From positions 1 to 19,353 of the forward strand of contig DATBBL010000079.1 in assembly GCA_036271015.1 (NCBI GenBank): 19,353 nucleotides of DNA. Direction: 5' to 3'. This DNA comes from DASUAS01 sp036271015. GTDB lineage: Bacteria; Actinomycetota; Acidimicrobiia; IMCC26256; DASPTH01. This document shows positions 1 through 6,518 of the stretch, one piece after another (within the stretch, counting starts at the first letter, position 1; every line of letters starts with the position of its first letter). The position numbers and the translations under genes were made by a program. The notes beneath the pieces are model-generated. The model had not been told where the DNA came from. It ran no database searches and saw only the letters and a list, made by a program, of their open reading frames with translations.

Positions 1-1059
1 CGCGAACTGGTTCACCGTGGTGTCGTGTGGGACCCCGGGCCCGCGCACGACGAGCGGTACCCGGATGTCCTCGTCGAACGCGGTCTCCTTACCGGGCGGG
101 AGCCGGTGCTGGCCGAGGTGGAACCCGTTGTCGGACCCGAGGAAGATGTAGGTGTTCGCGAGCTGGCCGGTGCGTTGCAGGGTCGCGACCACCTCTCGGA
201 GCAGGTCCTCGATCCCCAGCATGTCCTGCAGCCGACGCCGGTACAGGGTGTCGATGTACGCGAGCACCAGTGGCGACAGCGGCGGTCGGTCGCTCAACCA
301 ACGCGGCTCGTCGTGGAAGACGGCCTGGTCGAACGAGGGCGTGCGCGGCGCCCGCACTCCCGGGAACGCGTCGGCGTAGCGCGGCGCGGGGGTCGCCGGC
401 TCGTGCGGAACGTACGGCGCCACGTAGGCGAAGAACGGCCGTTTGCCCGCGCTCTGCGAGATGAAGTGCACCGTGTGCCGGGCCAGCACGTCGACGAGGT
501 AGTCGTCCGGCTGGTGCCCGTACTGCACCAGCTTGCCGTTCTCGTTGAGCTCGTAGCGGTACTCGCCGTACGGATTCCCGGCGCTCGGGCTGGCCCAGAC
601 GTCCCAGCCCGGGGGCACGTATCGGGGCGGAACCGTGTCGGGGTACCCGTTGAGGTACTTGCCGAACAAGCCGGTGCGGTACCCGCGGGCGTGCAGCCAG
701 GTGGCGACGGTCGAGCTCTCGCGACCGAGGTGGTGGAACGCCTCGAAGCCGCCCGCAGGCGCGCCGTTGTTCAGCACGCGGGTGTCGTGCACGTACTGCC
801 CACGCAGGATCGACGCGCGCGACGGGCAGCAGAGCGAGTCGTCGACGAAGAAGTTGGAGAAGGTCACGCCTTGCGTCGTCATCAGGTCGTGCAGGGCCGG
901 GAATTGCGCAGGGTCGTACGACGCCGCGTCGAGGTCGTCGGTCAGGATGAAGACGATGTTCGGCCGCGACCGCGATGCGGTCGTCGCGGCAGCCGCGGGC
1001 CTCGCCGCGATCGAGCCGACCAGCAACGCGAGCAGCAGCGGTGTGGCGAGGACTCTCAA
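1..1059 (-). CDS. Secreted sulfatase (arylsulfatase / N-acetylglucosamine-6-sulfatase-like), C-terminus cut off by the window edge
   Basis: Hydrolyses sulfate esters, probably outside the cell. The visible 353 residues begin with a signal peptide (about 1-25, ending AAA). NIVFILTDDLD (34-44) holds the metal-binding Asp pair. LCCPSRASILRG carries the C-x-P-S-R signature, with Cys77 expected to be matured to formylglycine. PYVPHEP and SDNGFHLGQH (309-318) with Lys324 are further active-site segments of the alkaline-phosphatase-like fold. The start is a TTG at 1059-1057 that overlaps the stop of the upstream arylsulfotransferase-family gene (TTGA); no ATG or GTG in frame gives a better N-terminus. 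The overlap suggests translational coupling. The overall pattern is closest to heparan or mucin GlcNAc-6-sulfatases, but the substrate cannot be fixed. The C-terminal part lies outside the window. Confidence 0.93.
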   Translation of the reverse strand, partial: MRVLATPLLLALLVGSIAARPAAAATTASRSRPNIVFILTDDLDAASYDPAQFPALHDLMTTQGVTFSNFFVDDSLCCPSRASILRGQYVHDTRVLNNGAPAGGFEAFHHLGRESSTVATWLHARGYRTGLFGKYLNGYPDTVPPRYVPPGWDVWASPSAGNPYGEYRYELNENGKLVQYGHQPDDYLVDVLARHTVHFISQSAGKRPFFAYVAPYVPHEPATPAPRYADAFPGVRAPRTPSFDQAVFHDEPRWLSDRPPLSPLVLAYIDTLYRRRLQDMLGIEDLLREVVATLQRTGQLANTYIFLGSDNGFHLGQHRLPPGKETAFDEDIRVPLVVRGPGVPHDTTVNQFA

Positions 1060-3044
1060 GAACGCGGGGTGATGACGGGCGAGGTGGCGAGCACGGCTCC
1101 GTTGGCATCGAGCGCCTGCACGGCGACGTACGGATCGTTGCTCGTGGCGTGGATGGCGGTCTCGAACCCGTGCTTCGGCCCTGACGTCACCGTGGCGAGG
1201 TGGGTGCGGTCAGGCCCGGCGAGGACGTTCCACGACGCCACCTCGGTGGCGCCGTTCCAACTTGCGTAGACGGTCATGGCGGCACCCGTCCCTCGCTGGG
1301 CCGCCACCGCGGGAAGGTCGGTCGGGTGGCCGGTCCAGGGGTACTTGAGCGCCCGGTACGACGAGATGGTCCCGGCCGAGGACGACGGGAAGTGGACGTC
1401 GAAGACGATGGTGCCGTCGTTCGCGAACTCGGTGAACTCGGGCTGGTCGCCCCAGCCGACGAACCAGTCGCCGTTGGCCATCGGGCGGATGCTGCCCTGG
1501 CTGGTCGACTGGAGCTTGGGCGGCGCGGCGTACTCGTGGACCGGGGCGGCGGTCATGGCCTGCTCGTCGATGCTCAGCACGAGTCCTCGCGACTTGTGCG
1601 TGACCGTGGCGCCGGCCGCGCCGTTGTCGAAGATCGAGAGGGTTCCGTCGGGATTGCGGCGGGCATCGTGCTGCCACGCCGGCTCGTCGCGCTTCGGCAT
1701 GGTGAAGTTGTCGAGCTTGCCTCCCAGTCGCCAGTCGAGCGCGCCGCTCAGCCGGTCGATCTTGTACACCGTCCACGTGTGCCGGCCGGAGAGCAGGAGG
1801 TTGCCGTCCTGGTCGAGCGCCACCGAGTTCGGGTGCACGTAGTCGAACGTGCCGGCTGCCGTCTTCGGGACGGGCTGGTAGGAGTCGGTGAGAGCGATCG
1901 ACGGCAGCCCGTGCCACTCGAAGAGCAGCGTGCCGGTCGGGATGTCGATCTCCTGGATCACCGGTTCGAGCACGCGCTGCTGCGCGCTCCCGCCCGCGCG
2001 CCGTGCGTCGACGATGACCGGGTTGTAGATGAGCAGCAACGCGGTGCCCTGCGGGGTGATGGTCATGTCGTGGATGTCGCCCGAGTACCCGTTGACCGCG
2101 TGCACCCGGGCGATCGTGCGGTACGTCGAGTCGGCGATGACGTACGAGCCCTGGCCCACGCCGGGGTCGACCACCGACCCCTCGTACCAGGTGAGCACCG
2201 GCTGGCCCTGGTACTGCTGCTCCTCCAGGTTGATGGCGCGCGTCCCCGCTCGGGGCGATTCCCAGACCGGTTGGCCCTCGCCGTCGACGATCAGCAGGGC
2301 CTGCTGGGAGTCGCCCCCGGCGGGGGTGATGAAGACGTCACCGGGGGCGGCGTGGTCCGGAGTGGTGGTCACCTCGAGGTTCGGTGGGGTGAGATCGGGG
2401 CGGGTGACGAAGTGGAGCAGATCGTTCGCGGGGCTCTTCTTCGACGCCGGCGTCGGCGGCGGCAACGCACGCTGCGGGAACGACGACGGGTGGGCGACGG
2501 TGAACGAGTACGCGCCGCCGGTGGCGCCCCGTACGGCCAGCGACGTGGTCACCGTCACCTGCTCACCGGGCGAGAACGACTGGTCGGGGACGAAGGTCGT
2601 GCCCCCGCCGTCCGGGTGCGGCTGGAAGTGGCCCGCGTGCGCGCCACTCGACGCGCCCTGCACCCGGATCGTCTGCAGCGCGGCCGCGCCGGGACCGCGC
2701 AGGTTGATCGACGTGGTCGGTGACGCGGTCGGCGTCCCGGGCGCGGGGAACGCGCTCACCGCGCCGGTGGCGTCGAACGCCGCCGGCCGCGGTTCCGGGA
2801 GTGACGCGGGCGTGGTGTTGCCGCTCGGCACCGTGGTCGTGGTGCTGTGCGCCGCCGCGTACGCGGCAGGCACCACCGGGCCGAGCAGCGCCACCACGAG
2901 GACCGCAGTAAGGACGGCGACGGAGGGTCGGGTGCGCAGCACCCCGCCGGCCGCTCGCGGGCGGATCGTCCATCGGTGGGTCACGGTCCTCCGAGTGCTC
3001 TCCGGGCACGCGGTCGCGGGCCTGGCACCGTGCCGCTCGTTCAT
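1056..3044 (-). CDS. Secreted arylsulfotransferase (ASST)-family protein
   Basis: About 662 residues. A hydrophobic signal segment (about 40-62, ending AAYA) precedes an extra N-terminal beta-rich region (about 88-185) and then the beta-propeller-like ASST domain (about 220-580). Family hallmarks are GDIHDMTITPQGTALLLIYN (His325), DYVHPNSV (His404), LLLSGRHTWTVYKID, LDWRLGGK and AWQHDARRNPDGTLSIFDNG (His459). Such enzymes move sulfate between phenolic compounds without PAPS, although many actinobacterial members are uncharacterised. The C-terminal 90 residues resemble an Ig/fibronectin-like module. Start choice is uncertain: ATG 3044 is used here, and GTG 2984 behind a closely spaced GGAGG gives a more normal signal peptide. 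The frame stays open up to 3275, but that stretch is arginine- and proline-rich and overlaps the divergent promoter region. It overlaps the downstream sulfatase by 4 bases. Confidence 0.85.
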   Translation of the reverse strand: MNERHGARPATACPESTRRTVTHRWTIRPRAAGGVLRTRPSVAVLTAVLVVALLGPVVPAAYAAAHSTTTTVPSGNTTPASLPEPRPAAFDATGAVSAFPAPGTPTASPTTSINLRGPGAAALQTIRVQGASSGAHAGHFQPHPDGGGTTFVPDQSFSPGEQVTVTTSLAVRGATGGAYSFTVAHPSSFPQRALPPPTPASKKSPANDLLHFVTRPDLTPPNLEVTTTPDHAAPGDVFITPAGGDSQQALLIVDGEGQPVWESPRAGTRAINLEEQQYQGQPVLTWYEGSVVDPGVGQGSYVIADSTYRTIARVHAVNGYSGDIHDMTITPQGTALLLIYNPVIVDARRAGGSAQQRVLEPVIQEIDIPTGTLLFEWHGLPSIALTDSYQPVPKTAAGTFDYVHPNSVALDQDGNLLLSGRHTWTVYKIDRLSGALDWRLGGKLDNFTMPKRDEPAWQHDARRNPDGTLSIFDNGAAGATVTHKSRGLVLSIDEQAMTAAPVHEYAAPPKLQSTSQGSIRPMANGDWFVGWGDQPEFTEFANDGTIVFDVHFPSSSAGTISSYRALKYPWTGHPTDLPAVAAQRGTGAAMTVYASWNGATEVASWNVLAGPDRTHLATVTSGPKHGFETAIHATSNDPYVAVQALDANGAVLATSPVITPRS

Positions 3045-3171
3045 CCGAAGGAGGGCGGTTCTCGGCGGCAGCGCGGCGCGAGGCCCGCATCGGTACCGTC
3101 GTCGCCGGCGGATGAAGGCTCGATGAGAGGCAACAGCCGGTCGGGGCGGGGCGGGCCCGAGCACGCGTCGG

Positions 3172-3177
3172 TAAGGT
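3172..3177 (+). promoter_or_regulatory. Candidate -10 box (TAAGGT) for a leaderless transcript
   Basis: TAAGGT matches TAnnnT and ends exactly 6 bases before the ATG at 3184, the spacing typical of actinobacterial leaderless mRNAs. No convincing -35 hexamer is seen. It would drive the 11-codon upstream ORF and the acyl-CoA dehydrogenase. The divergent region 3045-3171 otherwise shows nothing clear. Confidence 0.4.
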
Positions 3178-3183
3178 GCGCCG

Positions 3184-3219
3184 ATGGACCTGATCAGCAC
3201 CGGCCGCACACAGTCATGA
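3184..3219 (+). CDS. Short upstream ORF (MDLISTGRTQS) ending on the acyl-CoA dehydrogenase start
   Basis: Eleven codons. The ATG lies 6 bases after a TAAGGT box, and the TGA stop (3217-3219) overlaps the dehydrogenase ATG (3216-3218) as ATGA. The dehydrogenase start has no Shine-Dalgarno sequence, so termination-reinitiation from this leader would explain its translation. No function is proposed for the peptide. It could be chance. Confidence 0.4.
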   Translation: MDLISTGRTQS

Positions 3220-4397
3220 GCGACGTGACCGACGCCGACATCCGGGCCCGGGTCGATCAGCTCCTCACCGAGCACGCCGACGACGACGAGACCACGTTCC
3301 TGGGCGCGCAGTTCGACGCCGGGCTCGCCCGCATGGATTACCCGGTGGGCCTCGGCGGCCTGGACGCCTCACCGAAGCTGCAGGAGATCGTCGACGAGGC
3401 GCTCGAGCGCGCCGGTCGTCGCTACCCGTGGATGCGGAACGCGATGGGCATCGGCATGTGCGGCCCGACGATCGTGGCCCGCGGCACCCGCGAGCAGCAG
3501 GAGCGGTTCCTCCGCCCGATCTTCACCGCCGAGGAGATCTGGTGCCAGCTGTTCAGCGAGCCGGGCGCAGGATCCGACGTCGCGGGCTTGGCCACCCGCG
3601 CCGAGCGCGACGGCGACGAGTGGGTGGTCAACGGCTCGAAGATCTGGACGTCGATGGCGCACAAGGCGCGCTTCGGCCTGCTGCTCGCCCGCACCGACCC
3701 GGAGGCCCCGAAGCACAAGGGCCTCACCGCGTTCATCATCGACATGCACCAGCCCGGCGTGGAGGTACGACCGATCCGCAGCATGGCCGGAGCCTCCGGC
3801 TTCAACGAGGTGTTCTTCACCAATGCGACCACGCCCGACAGCATGCGCGTCGGCGAGGTGGGCGACGGCTGGCGCACCGCCAACGCGACGCTCATGAACG
3901 AACGGGTCTCCATCGGCAGCGAGGTGGCACCGCAGGGTTCGGGCCCGATCGCGGGCGCGGTGGCGGCGTGGAAGCGGTGCGGCACGCGCTCGCCGGTCAT
4001 GCGCGACCGGCTGATGCGCCTCTGGGTCGATGCCGAGGTCCTGCGGCTCGGGAGCCTGCGCGCGCAGGCGAAACGAGAGAAGGGCGTGCCCGGGCCCGAG
4101 GGGTCGGTGCTCAAGCTGCTGTCGGGCCGGGTCCTGACCGGGGTGAGCGAGCTCGTCGTCGACCTCATGGGTCCCGACGGCACCGTGTTGTCCAGCCCCT
4201 ACACCCGCGACCAGCTCGACGAGGGTGAGGTGATGCGTGGTGACCCGGTGCTGTCGTTCGTCGGCGCGCCTGGCGGCACCATCGCCGGCGGGACCACGCA
4301 GATCCAGATGAACATCATCGGCGAGCGCGTGCTCGGGCTCCCGCGCGAGCCCGGCCTGGACCCGAACACGCCGTGGAACCAGATCCCGCGCAACTGA
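3216..4397 (+). CDS. Acyl-CoA dehydrogenase family protein
   Basis: FAD-dependent alpha,beta-dehydrogenation of an acyl-CoA in the cytoplasm; 393 residues, normal family length. WCQLFSEPGAGSDVAG (about 109-124) and KIWTSMAHKARFGLLLARTD (about 142-161) are the classical FAD and substrate-loop signatures. The C-terminal GGTTQIQMNIIGERVLGLPR corresponds to the YEGTSQIQ helix. The medium-chain catalytic Glu of that motif is replaced by Gly, as in many actinobacterial FadE-type proteins. The base may then sit elsewhere, as in the isovaleryl and long-chain enzymes, or be supplied by a partner subunit. ATG 3216 is chosen because the N-terminus SDVTDADIR starts the helical domain there; the open frame upstream to 2847 is antisense to the arylsulfotransferase-family gene. 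No sister dehydrogenase gene is adjacent. The substrate is unknown. Confidence 0.93.
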   Translation: MSDVTDADIRARVDQLLTEHADDDETTFLGAQFDAGLARMDYPVGLGGLDASPKLQEIVDEALERAGRRYPWMRNAMGIGMCGPTIVARGTREQQERFLRPIFTAEEIWCQLFSEPGAGSDVAGLATRAERDGDEWVVNGSKIWTSMAHKARFGLLLARTDPEAPKHKGLTAFIIDMHQPGVEVRPIRSMAGASGFNEVFFTNATTPDSMRVGEVGDGWRTANATLMNERVSIGSEVAPQGSGPIAGAVAAWKRCGTRSPVMRDRLMRLWVDAEVLRLGSLRAQAKREKGVPGPEGSVLKLLSGRVLTGVSELVVDLMGPDGTVLSSPYTRDQLDEGEVMRGDPVLSFVGAPGGTIAGGTTQIQMNIIGERVLGLPREPGLDPNTPWNQIPRN

Positions 4398-4847
4398 TTC
4401 GGCGATTCTGTGACCTACATCGATTCGGCGATCTTGGCGCTGACCTGCGGAAACTCATCGCAGTAGTTCCCGTCGCTTCTACGCGTTTCCCGACCTCTCG
4501 CGGACCGACCGCGGACCACCGGGCGGGCTACGGCTCGGCCGGTTCTTCGCGTGCAGCCCCCATTTCTCGAGACGGCGACGCGGGTGTGCAGTGTTTCGGT
4601 CGGACCCTCCGACCTTCAGCGCAGAGTCTCGGCGGAACGACACCCCGCCGGGGCTCCGACTCATTCGGCTCCGGTCGGCCGGGCTAGGCCGCGCAACCGA
4701 ATGGTTTGCGGACCGACAACTTGGAAAAATAGCGTTCGTTACACATAACCCCTCTTGTGGAAGCGGGGGCCCTTTCTCGGCGGTCAGGTTCCGGACCTTG
4801 ACCTCCGTCGGGCATCTCGCCTCTGACTGACATGGGAGTGGTGAACG
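4398..4847 (+). other. Non-coding interval between the acyl-CoA dehydrogenase and STAS genes
   Basis: No ORF here looks coding. It holds an 11-bp direct repeat GATTCGGCGAT (4396-4406 and 4422-4432, 26-bp period), a perfect 7-bp hairpin GGTCGGA-ccc-TCCGACC at 4598-4614, and an A/T-rich patch at 4715-4750 with a promoter-like pair. The region is long for this dense genome, so an undetected small RNA is possible. Confidence 0.5.
4721..4749 (+). promoter_or_regulatory. Candidate sigma-70-type promoter upstream of the STAS gene
   Basis: TTGGAA (4721-4726), a 17-base spacer and CATAAC (4744-4749) each match 4 of 6 consensus positions. They lie in the only A/T-rich patch of the interval and would give a leader of roughly 90 bases before the ATG at 4848. 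I saw no GTTT-GGGTA-type stress-sigma promoter. Confidence 0.35.
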
Positions 4848-5171
4848 ATGACCTGTACCAGGAATGCGTCATTGCGCCTGGGTCGTCATGAGCTTGCCGA
4901 CGGACGAACGGTGGTCGTCCCGGTCGGCGAGATCGATCTGGCGACTCGCGACCTCCTGCGGTCTGCTCTCGAGGCCTCCCACGGTGACGTAGTCGTGGAC
5001 CTTTCCGGCGTCAGCTTCCTCGACTCGGAGGGAATCGCCGTCCTCATCGCGCAGCGCAAGCGGCTCATCGCGAGTAGTGGGTCCCTTCAGCTTCGCGACG
5101 CGCAGCCGGCCATGCGCAAGGTCCTCGAGATCGCCGGCCTTGAGACGTTGATCGCAGAGGAACGCGCATGA
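4848..5171 (+). CDS. STAS-domain anti-sigma-factor antagonist (SpoIIAA/RsbV-like)
   Basis: A 107-residue single STAS domain. It should bind a RsbW/SpoIIAB-type kinase anti-sigma factor in its unphosphorylated form and so free an alternative sigma factor. Visible hallmarks are VVVPVGEIDLATRDLL (22-37) and VVVDLSGVSFLDSEGIAVLI (48-67). Within LDSEG, Ser60 aligns with the serine that is phosphorylated in this family; the following residue is Glu, where Ser or Thr is more common. GGGAG at 4834-4838 lies 9 bases before the ATG. No kinase, phosphatase or sigma gene is in the window, so its partner is elsewhere. Its stop overlaps an ATG at 5168 (ATGA), but the frame opened there is doubtful. Confidence 0.9.
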   Translation: MTCTRNASLRLGRHELADGRTVVVPVGEIDLATRDLLRSALEASHGDVVVDLSGVSFLDSEGIAVLIAQRKRLIASSGSLQLRDAQPAMRKVLEIAGLETLIAEERA

Positions 5172-5275
5172 CGGTGTTTGTTGAGTTCACCTGTGGCGAC
5201 TGCGGTTCGTTCGAGGTGATCCCGGTCGACGCTGTTCGTCGGCGCCATACCTGGGCGCGTGAATGGGAGTCCGAC

Positions 5276-5295
5276 AACCCTCGAGGGTTTTCTTT
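5276..5295 (+). terminator. Weak intrinsic terminator-like hairpin after the STAS gene
   Basis: AACCC-tcga-GGGTT (5276-5289) has a 5-bp stem and a 4-base loop, followed by a T-rich run to 5295. It is short but is the only T-tailed hairpin in the region and separates the STAS gene from the next gene. Confidence 0.35.
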
Positions 5296-5386
5296 CGGCA
5301 AAGCACTTCCGACTTCTAATAAGACGCGGACACCACGCAGTGTGTGCGTATGCTCGCGCTATGTGCCCGACGAGGAAGGCGCCGCA

Positions 5387-5794
5387 ATGAGCGACCCGGT
5401 TGAGCCGGTAGCCGTACCGGAGGTCCCACCAGCGCAAGAGCCTGAAGCACCTGTGGTGACGATTGGCGACATCGTCGTCTCCCAGCACTGGGTCGTCACT
5501 CCGAGCGGCACCGCACCGATCGCCGGGTCGACCTGGAATGTGACGGACTACCGCCATGAAGCGAAGAAGCACCCGTGGTGGACCTTCGTGCTCGCGATCG
5601 TGCTCTTCCCAATCGGTCTTCTGTTCCTGTTCATCACGCAGGACGAGACGCGCGGGGCGATGGAGGTCACCGTGACGAGCGGGACGCTCTTCCACGCAAC
5701 GCAGGTCAGGGGGAGCGCGCGGTTCGGCCTCCCCGAGGTCCGCCAGATGGTCGATCAGGCGCGGAGCCTGGCCGCCGCTGCTCAAGCCGGCTAG
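5387..5794 (+). CDS. Small single-helix membrane protein of unknown function
   Basis: 135 residues: an acidic, proline-rich N-terminus (1-25), then SQHWVVTPSGTAPIAGSTWNV (32-52), one transmembrane helix WWTFVLAIVLFPIGLLFLFI (64-83), and a beta-rich tail MEVTVTSGTLFHATQVRG (92-109) ending in an amphipathic helix. The order (VTPSGT-P-x-x-GS-x-W, hydrophobic helix, VTV-TSG-HATQ) resembles a family of small unnamed actinobacterial membrane proteins that I recall but cannot name. The start at 5387 is favoured by GAGGAAGG about 8 bases upstream. The frame stays open back to 5168, but the added 73 residues cross a hairpin and A/T-rich intergenic-looking DNA. Confidence 0.75.
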   Translation: MSDPVEPVAVPEVPPAQEPEAPVVTIGDIVVSQHWVVTPSGTAPIAGSTWNVTDYRHEAKKHPWWTFVLAIVLFPIGLLFLFITQDETRGAMEVTVTSGTLFHATQVRGSARFGLPEVRQMVDQARSLAAAAQAG

Positions 5795-5805
5795 CCAGGC
5801 CCCAA

Positions 5806-5929
5806 GGCCAACGGGTCTTTCGCCCCATTCCCACCAGGGGGAAGCGGGGGTGTGAATGGCAGGCCCAAAACCGCTGACCCTTTGGGCGGGGACGCCCGTT
5901 GGCCGATCCAGAGAGGAACGGACGTCCCC
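5806..5929 (+). ncRNA. Candidate structured cis-regulatory RNA with two exclusive helices
   Basis: It begins 12 bases after the preceding stop. Outer stem P1 is GGCCAACGGG (5806-5815) with CCCGTTGGCC (5895-5904), 10 of 10 pairs. Inside lie P2 (CCCC 5823-5826 and TTCCC 5828-5832 with GGGAA 5839-5843 and GGGG 5846-5849) and P3 (GCCCAAA 5863-5869 with TTTGGGC 5881-5887), giving a three-way-junction shape. The 3' strand of P1 can instead form 5888-5900 with 5917-5929, 12 of 13 pairs, whose end abuts an ATG at 5930 and whose loop holds GAGAGG. Competing helices of this kind are typical of riboswitches or attenuators. I do not recognise the class, and the downstream ORF is only 17 codons. Confidence 0.4.
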
Positions 5930-6171
5930 ATGTCCTGCCCCCACTGTCCGAGCGGTCGGGATGAGGCGCGCCCAAACAGCTGACGGAATGGTGGCGCTTG
6001 CAGCTTTCGGCGTCAACCCCGACGGGGCCTTCTGCGCGGCCATTCCTGGGTGCAGCCGTGCCGCGTGAAGCCGCGGGCGAGCGGCGTCGGCAGGAGCTGC
6101 TTCGTGCCCCGCGGCTGCGGTGGAGGCGCACGGACTGGGAATGGCATATCGACGCTTCGTCGTCGGCAGGA
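5930..6171 (+). other. Stretch with only tiny ORFs after the structured RNA
   Basis: ATG 5930 opens MSCPHCPSGRDEARPNS (17 codons, one CxxC), ending at 5983. ATG 5961 opens a 35-residue ORF to 6068 containing VALAAFGVNPDGAF, which resembles the C-terminus of the minus-strand 56-residue protein at 6515-6685. Neither has a strong ribosome site. They may be leader peptides or remnants. Confidence 0.3.
5993..6032 (+). repeat. Left copy of a 40-bp diverged inverted repeat (partner at 6521-6560)
   Basis: By hand, 31 of 40 positions match the reverse complement of 6521-6560, with the last 13 bases (CCCCGACGGGGCC) identical. Five of the nine differences fall on third codon positions of the frame reading VALA-x-x-GV-[SN]-PDGA. 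This suggests shared coding ancestry rather than a transposon terminus. Confidence 0.45.
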
Positions 6172-6405
6172 TCATGGCCGTTCGCTGTGAAGTCTCAGCG
6201 CGTACGCCCGTACCTTGCAGAGCTCGAGCTGGCGCTCGTGCCCCCGACTGCGTTTGCGTGGCCGGTCACGTTCGAGTGATCGGACGAGTTCGTCGAACTC
6301 GGGTCGCTGCAACGCGGCGAGGAACGCCCGCGCATCGGTGATTGAGAGCGACGTTGCGGCCATCTTGGCTGTCGGCGCGCGCACCTGACCGATTCCGCCG
6401 GTCAC
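6172..6405 (-). CDS. Small basic helical protein, unknown function
   Basis: 77 residues from GTG 6405, which overlaps the stop of the upstream 38-codon ORF as GTGA, or 63 residues from ATG 6363 (MAATSLSITD). The segment SITDARAFLAALQRPEFDELVRSLERDRPRKRSRG (about 21-55) looks like a real helical protein with a basic patch: regular hydrophobic spacing, high GC at third positions and no low-complexity run. No family is recognised. It would be the third gene of a minus-strand chain of small ORFs. No clear ribosome site precedes ATG 6363, which mildly favours the coupled GTG. Confidence 0.45.
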   Translation of the reverse strand: MTGGIGQVRAPTAKMAATSLSITDARAFLAALQRPEFDELVRSLERDRPRKRSRGHERQLELCKVRAYALRLHSERP

Positions 6406-6518
6406 CGCACTGCGTCGGTCCTCACGGAGTCCTCAGCCGCTCGCGTGGAAGCTGCCTGGACAACGGCGCGCGCCCGGTCGTGGTCGGCGGGCATCGGCAC
6501 GTACGCATCCCCGATCAC
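6402..6518 (-). CDS. 38-residue ORF in a minus-strand small-gene chain
   Basis: Reads VIGDAYVPMPADHDRARAVV and continues to SVRTDAVR. It starts at a GTG overlapping the stop of the 56-residue gene (GTGA) and ends in GTGA at the start of the next ORF. About 82 percent of third positions are G or C. Four-base overlaps arise easily when a TGA stop follows A or G, so they are only mild support. No family is recognised. Confidence 0.35.
   Translation of the reverse strand: MIGDAYVPMPADHDRARAVVQAASTRAAEDSVRTDAVR

Noticed and set aside
1200..2723. 507-codon plus-strand frame
   Set aside because: Antisense shadow of the arylsulfotransferase-family gene; no family signature and arginine/glycine/valine-rich composition.
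3045..3275. Longer N-terminus for the arylsulfotransferase-family protein
   Set aside because: The extension is arginine- and proline-rich, precedes a normal signal peptide, and overlaps the divergent acyl-CoA dehydrogenase promoter and start.
4848..5171. Possible phosphomimetic Glu in the STAS motif DSEG
   Set aside because: In SpoIIAA and RsbV the phosphorylated residue is the first Ser after Asp. That Ser is present here (Ser60); the Glu takes the next position.
5863..5904. Partial resemblance to the c-di-GMP-I riboswitch (AAACC, then GGGGACGC)
   Set aside because: The AAAGCC receptor segment and the GNRA-loop arrangement are missing, so the match is too short to name the class.
5087..6175. 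362-codon minus-strand frame starting at an ATGA overlap with the 77-residue ORF
   Set aside because: It runs antisense to the 135-residue gene, the end of the STAS gene and the structured RNA, and its sequence is proline/alanine/arginine-rich shadow. Its similarity to another shadow frame is explained by the 5993-6032 repeat.
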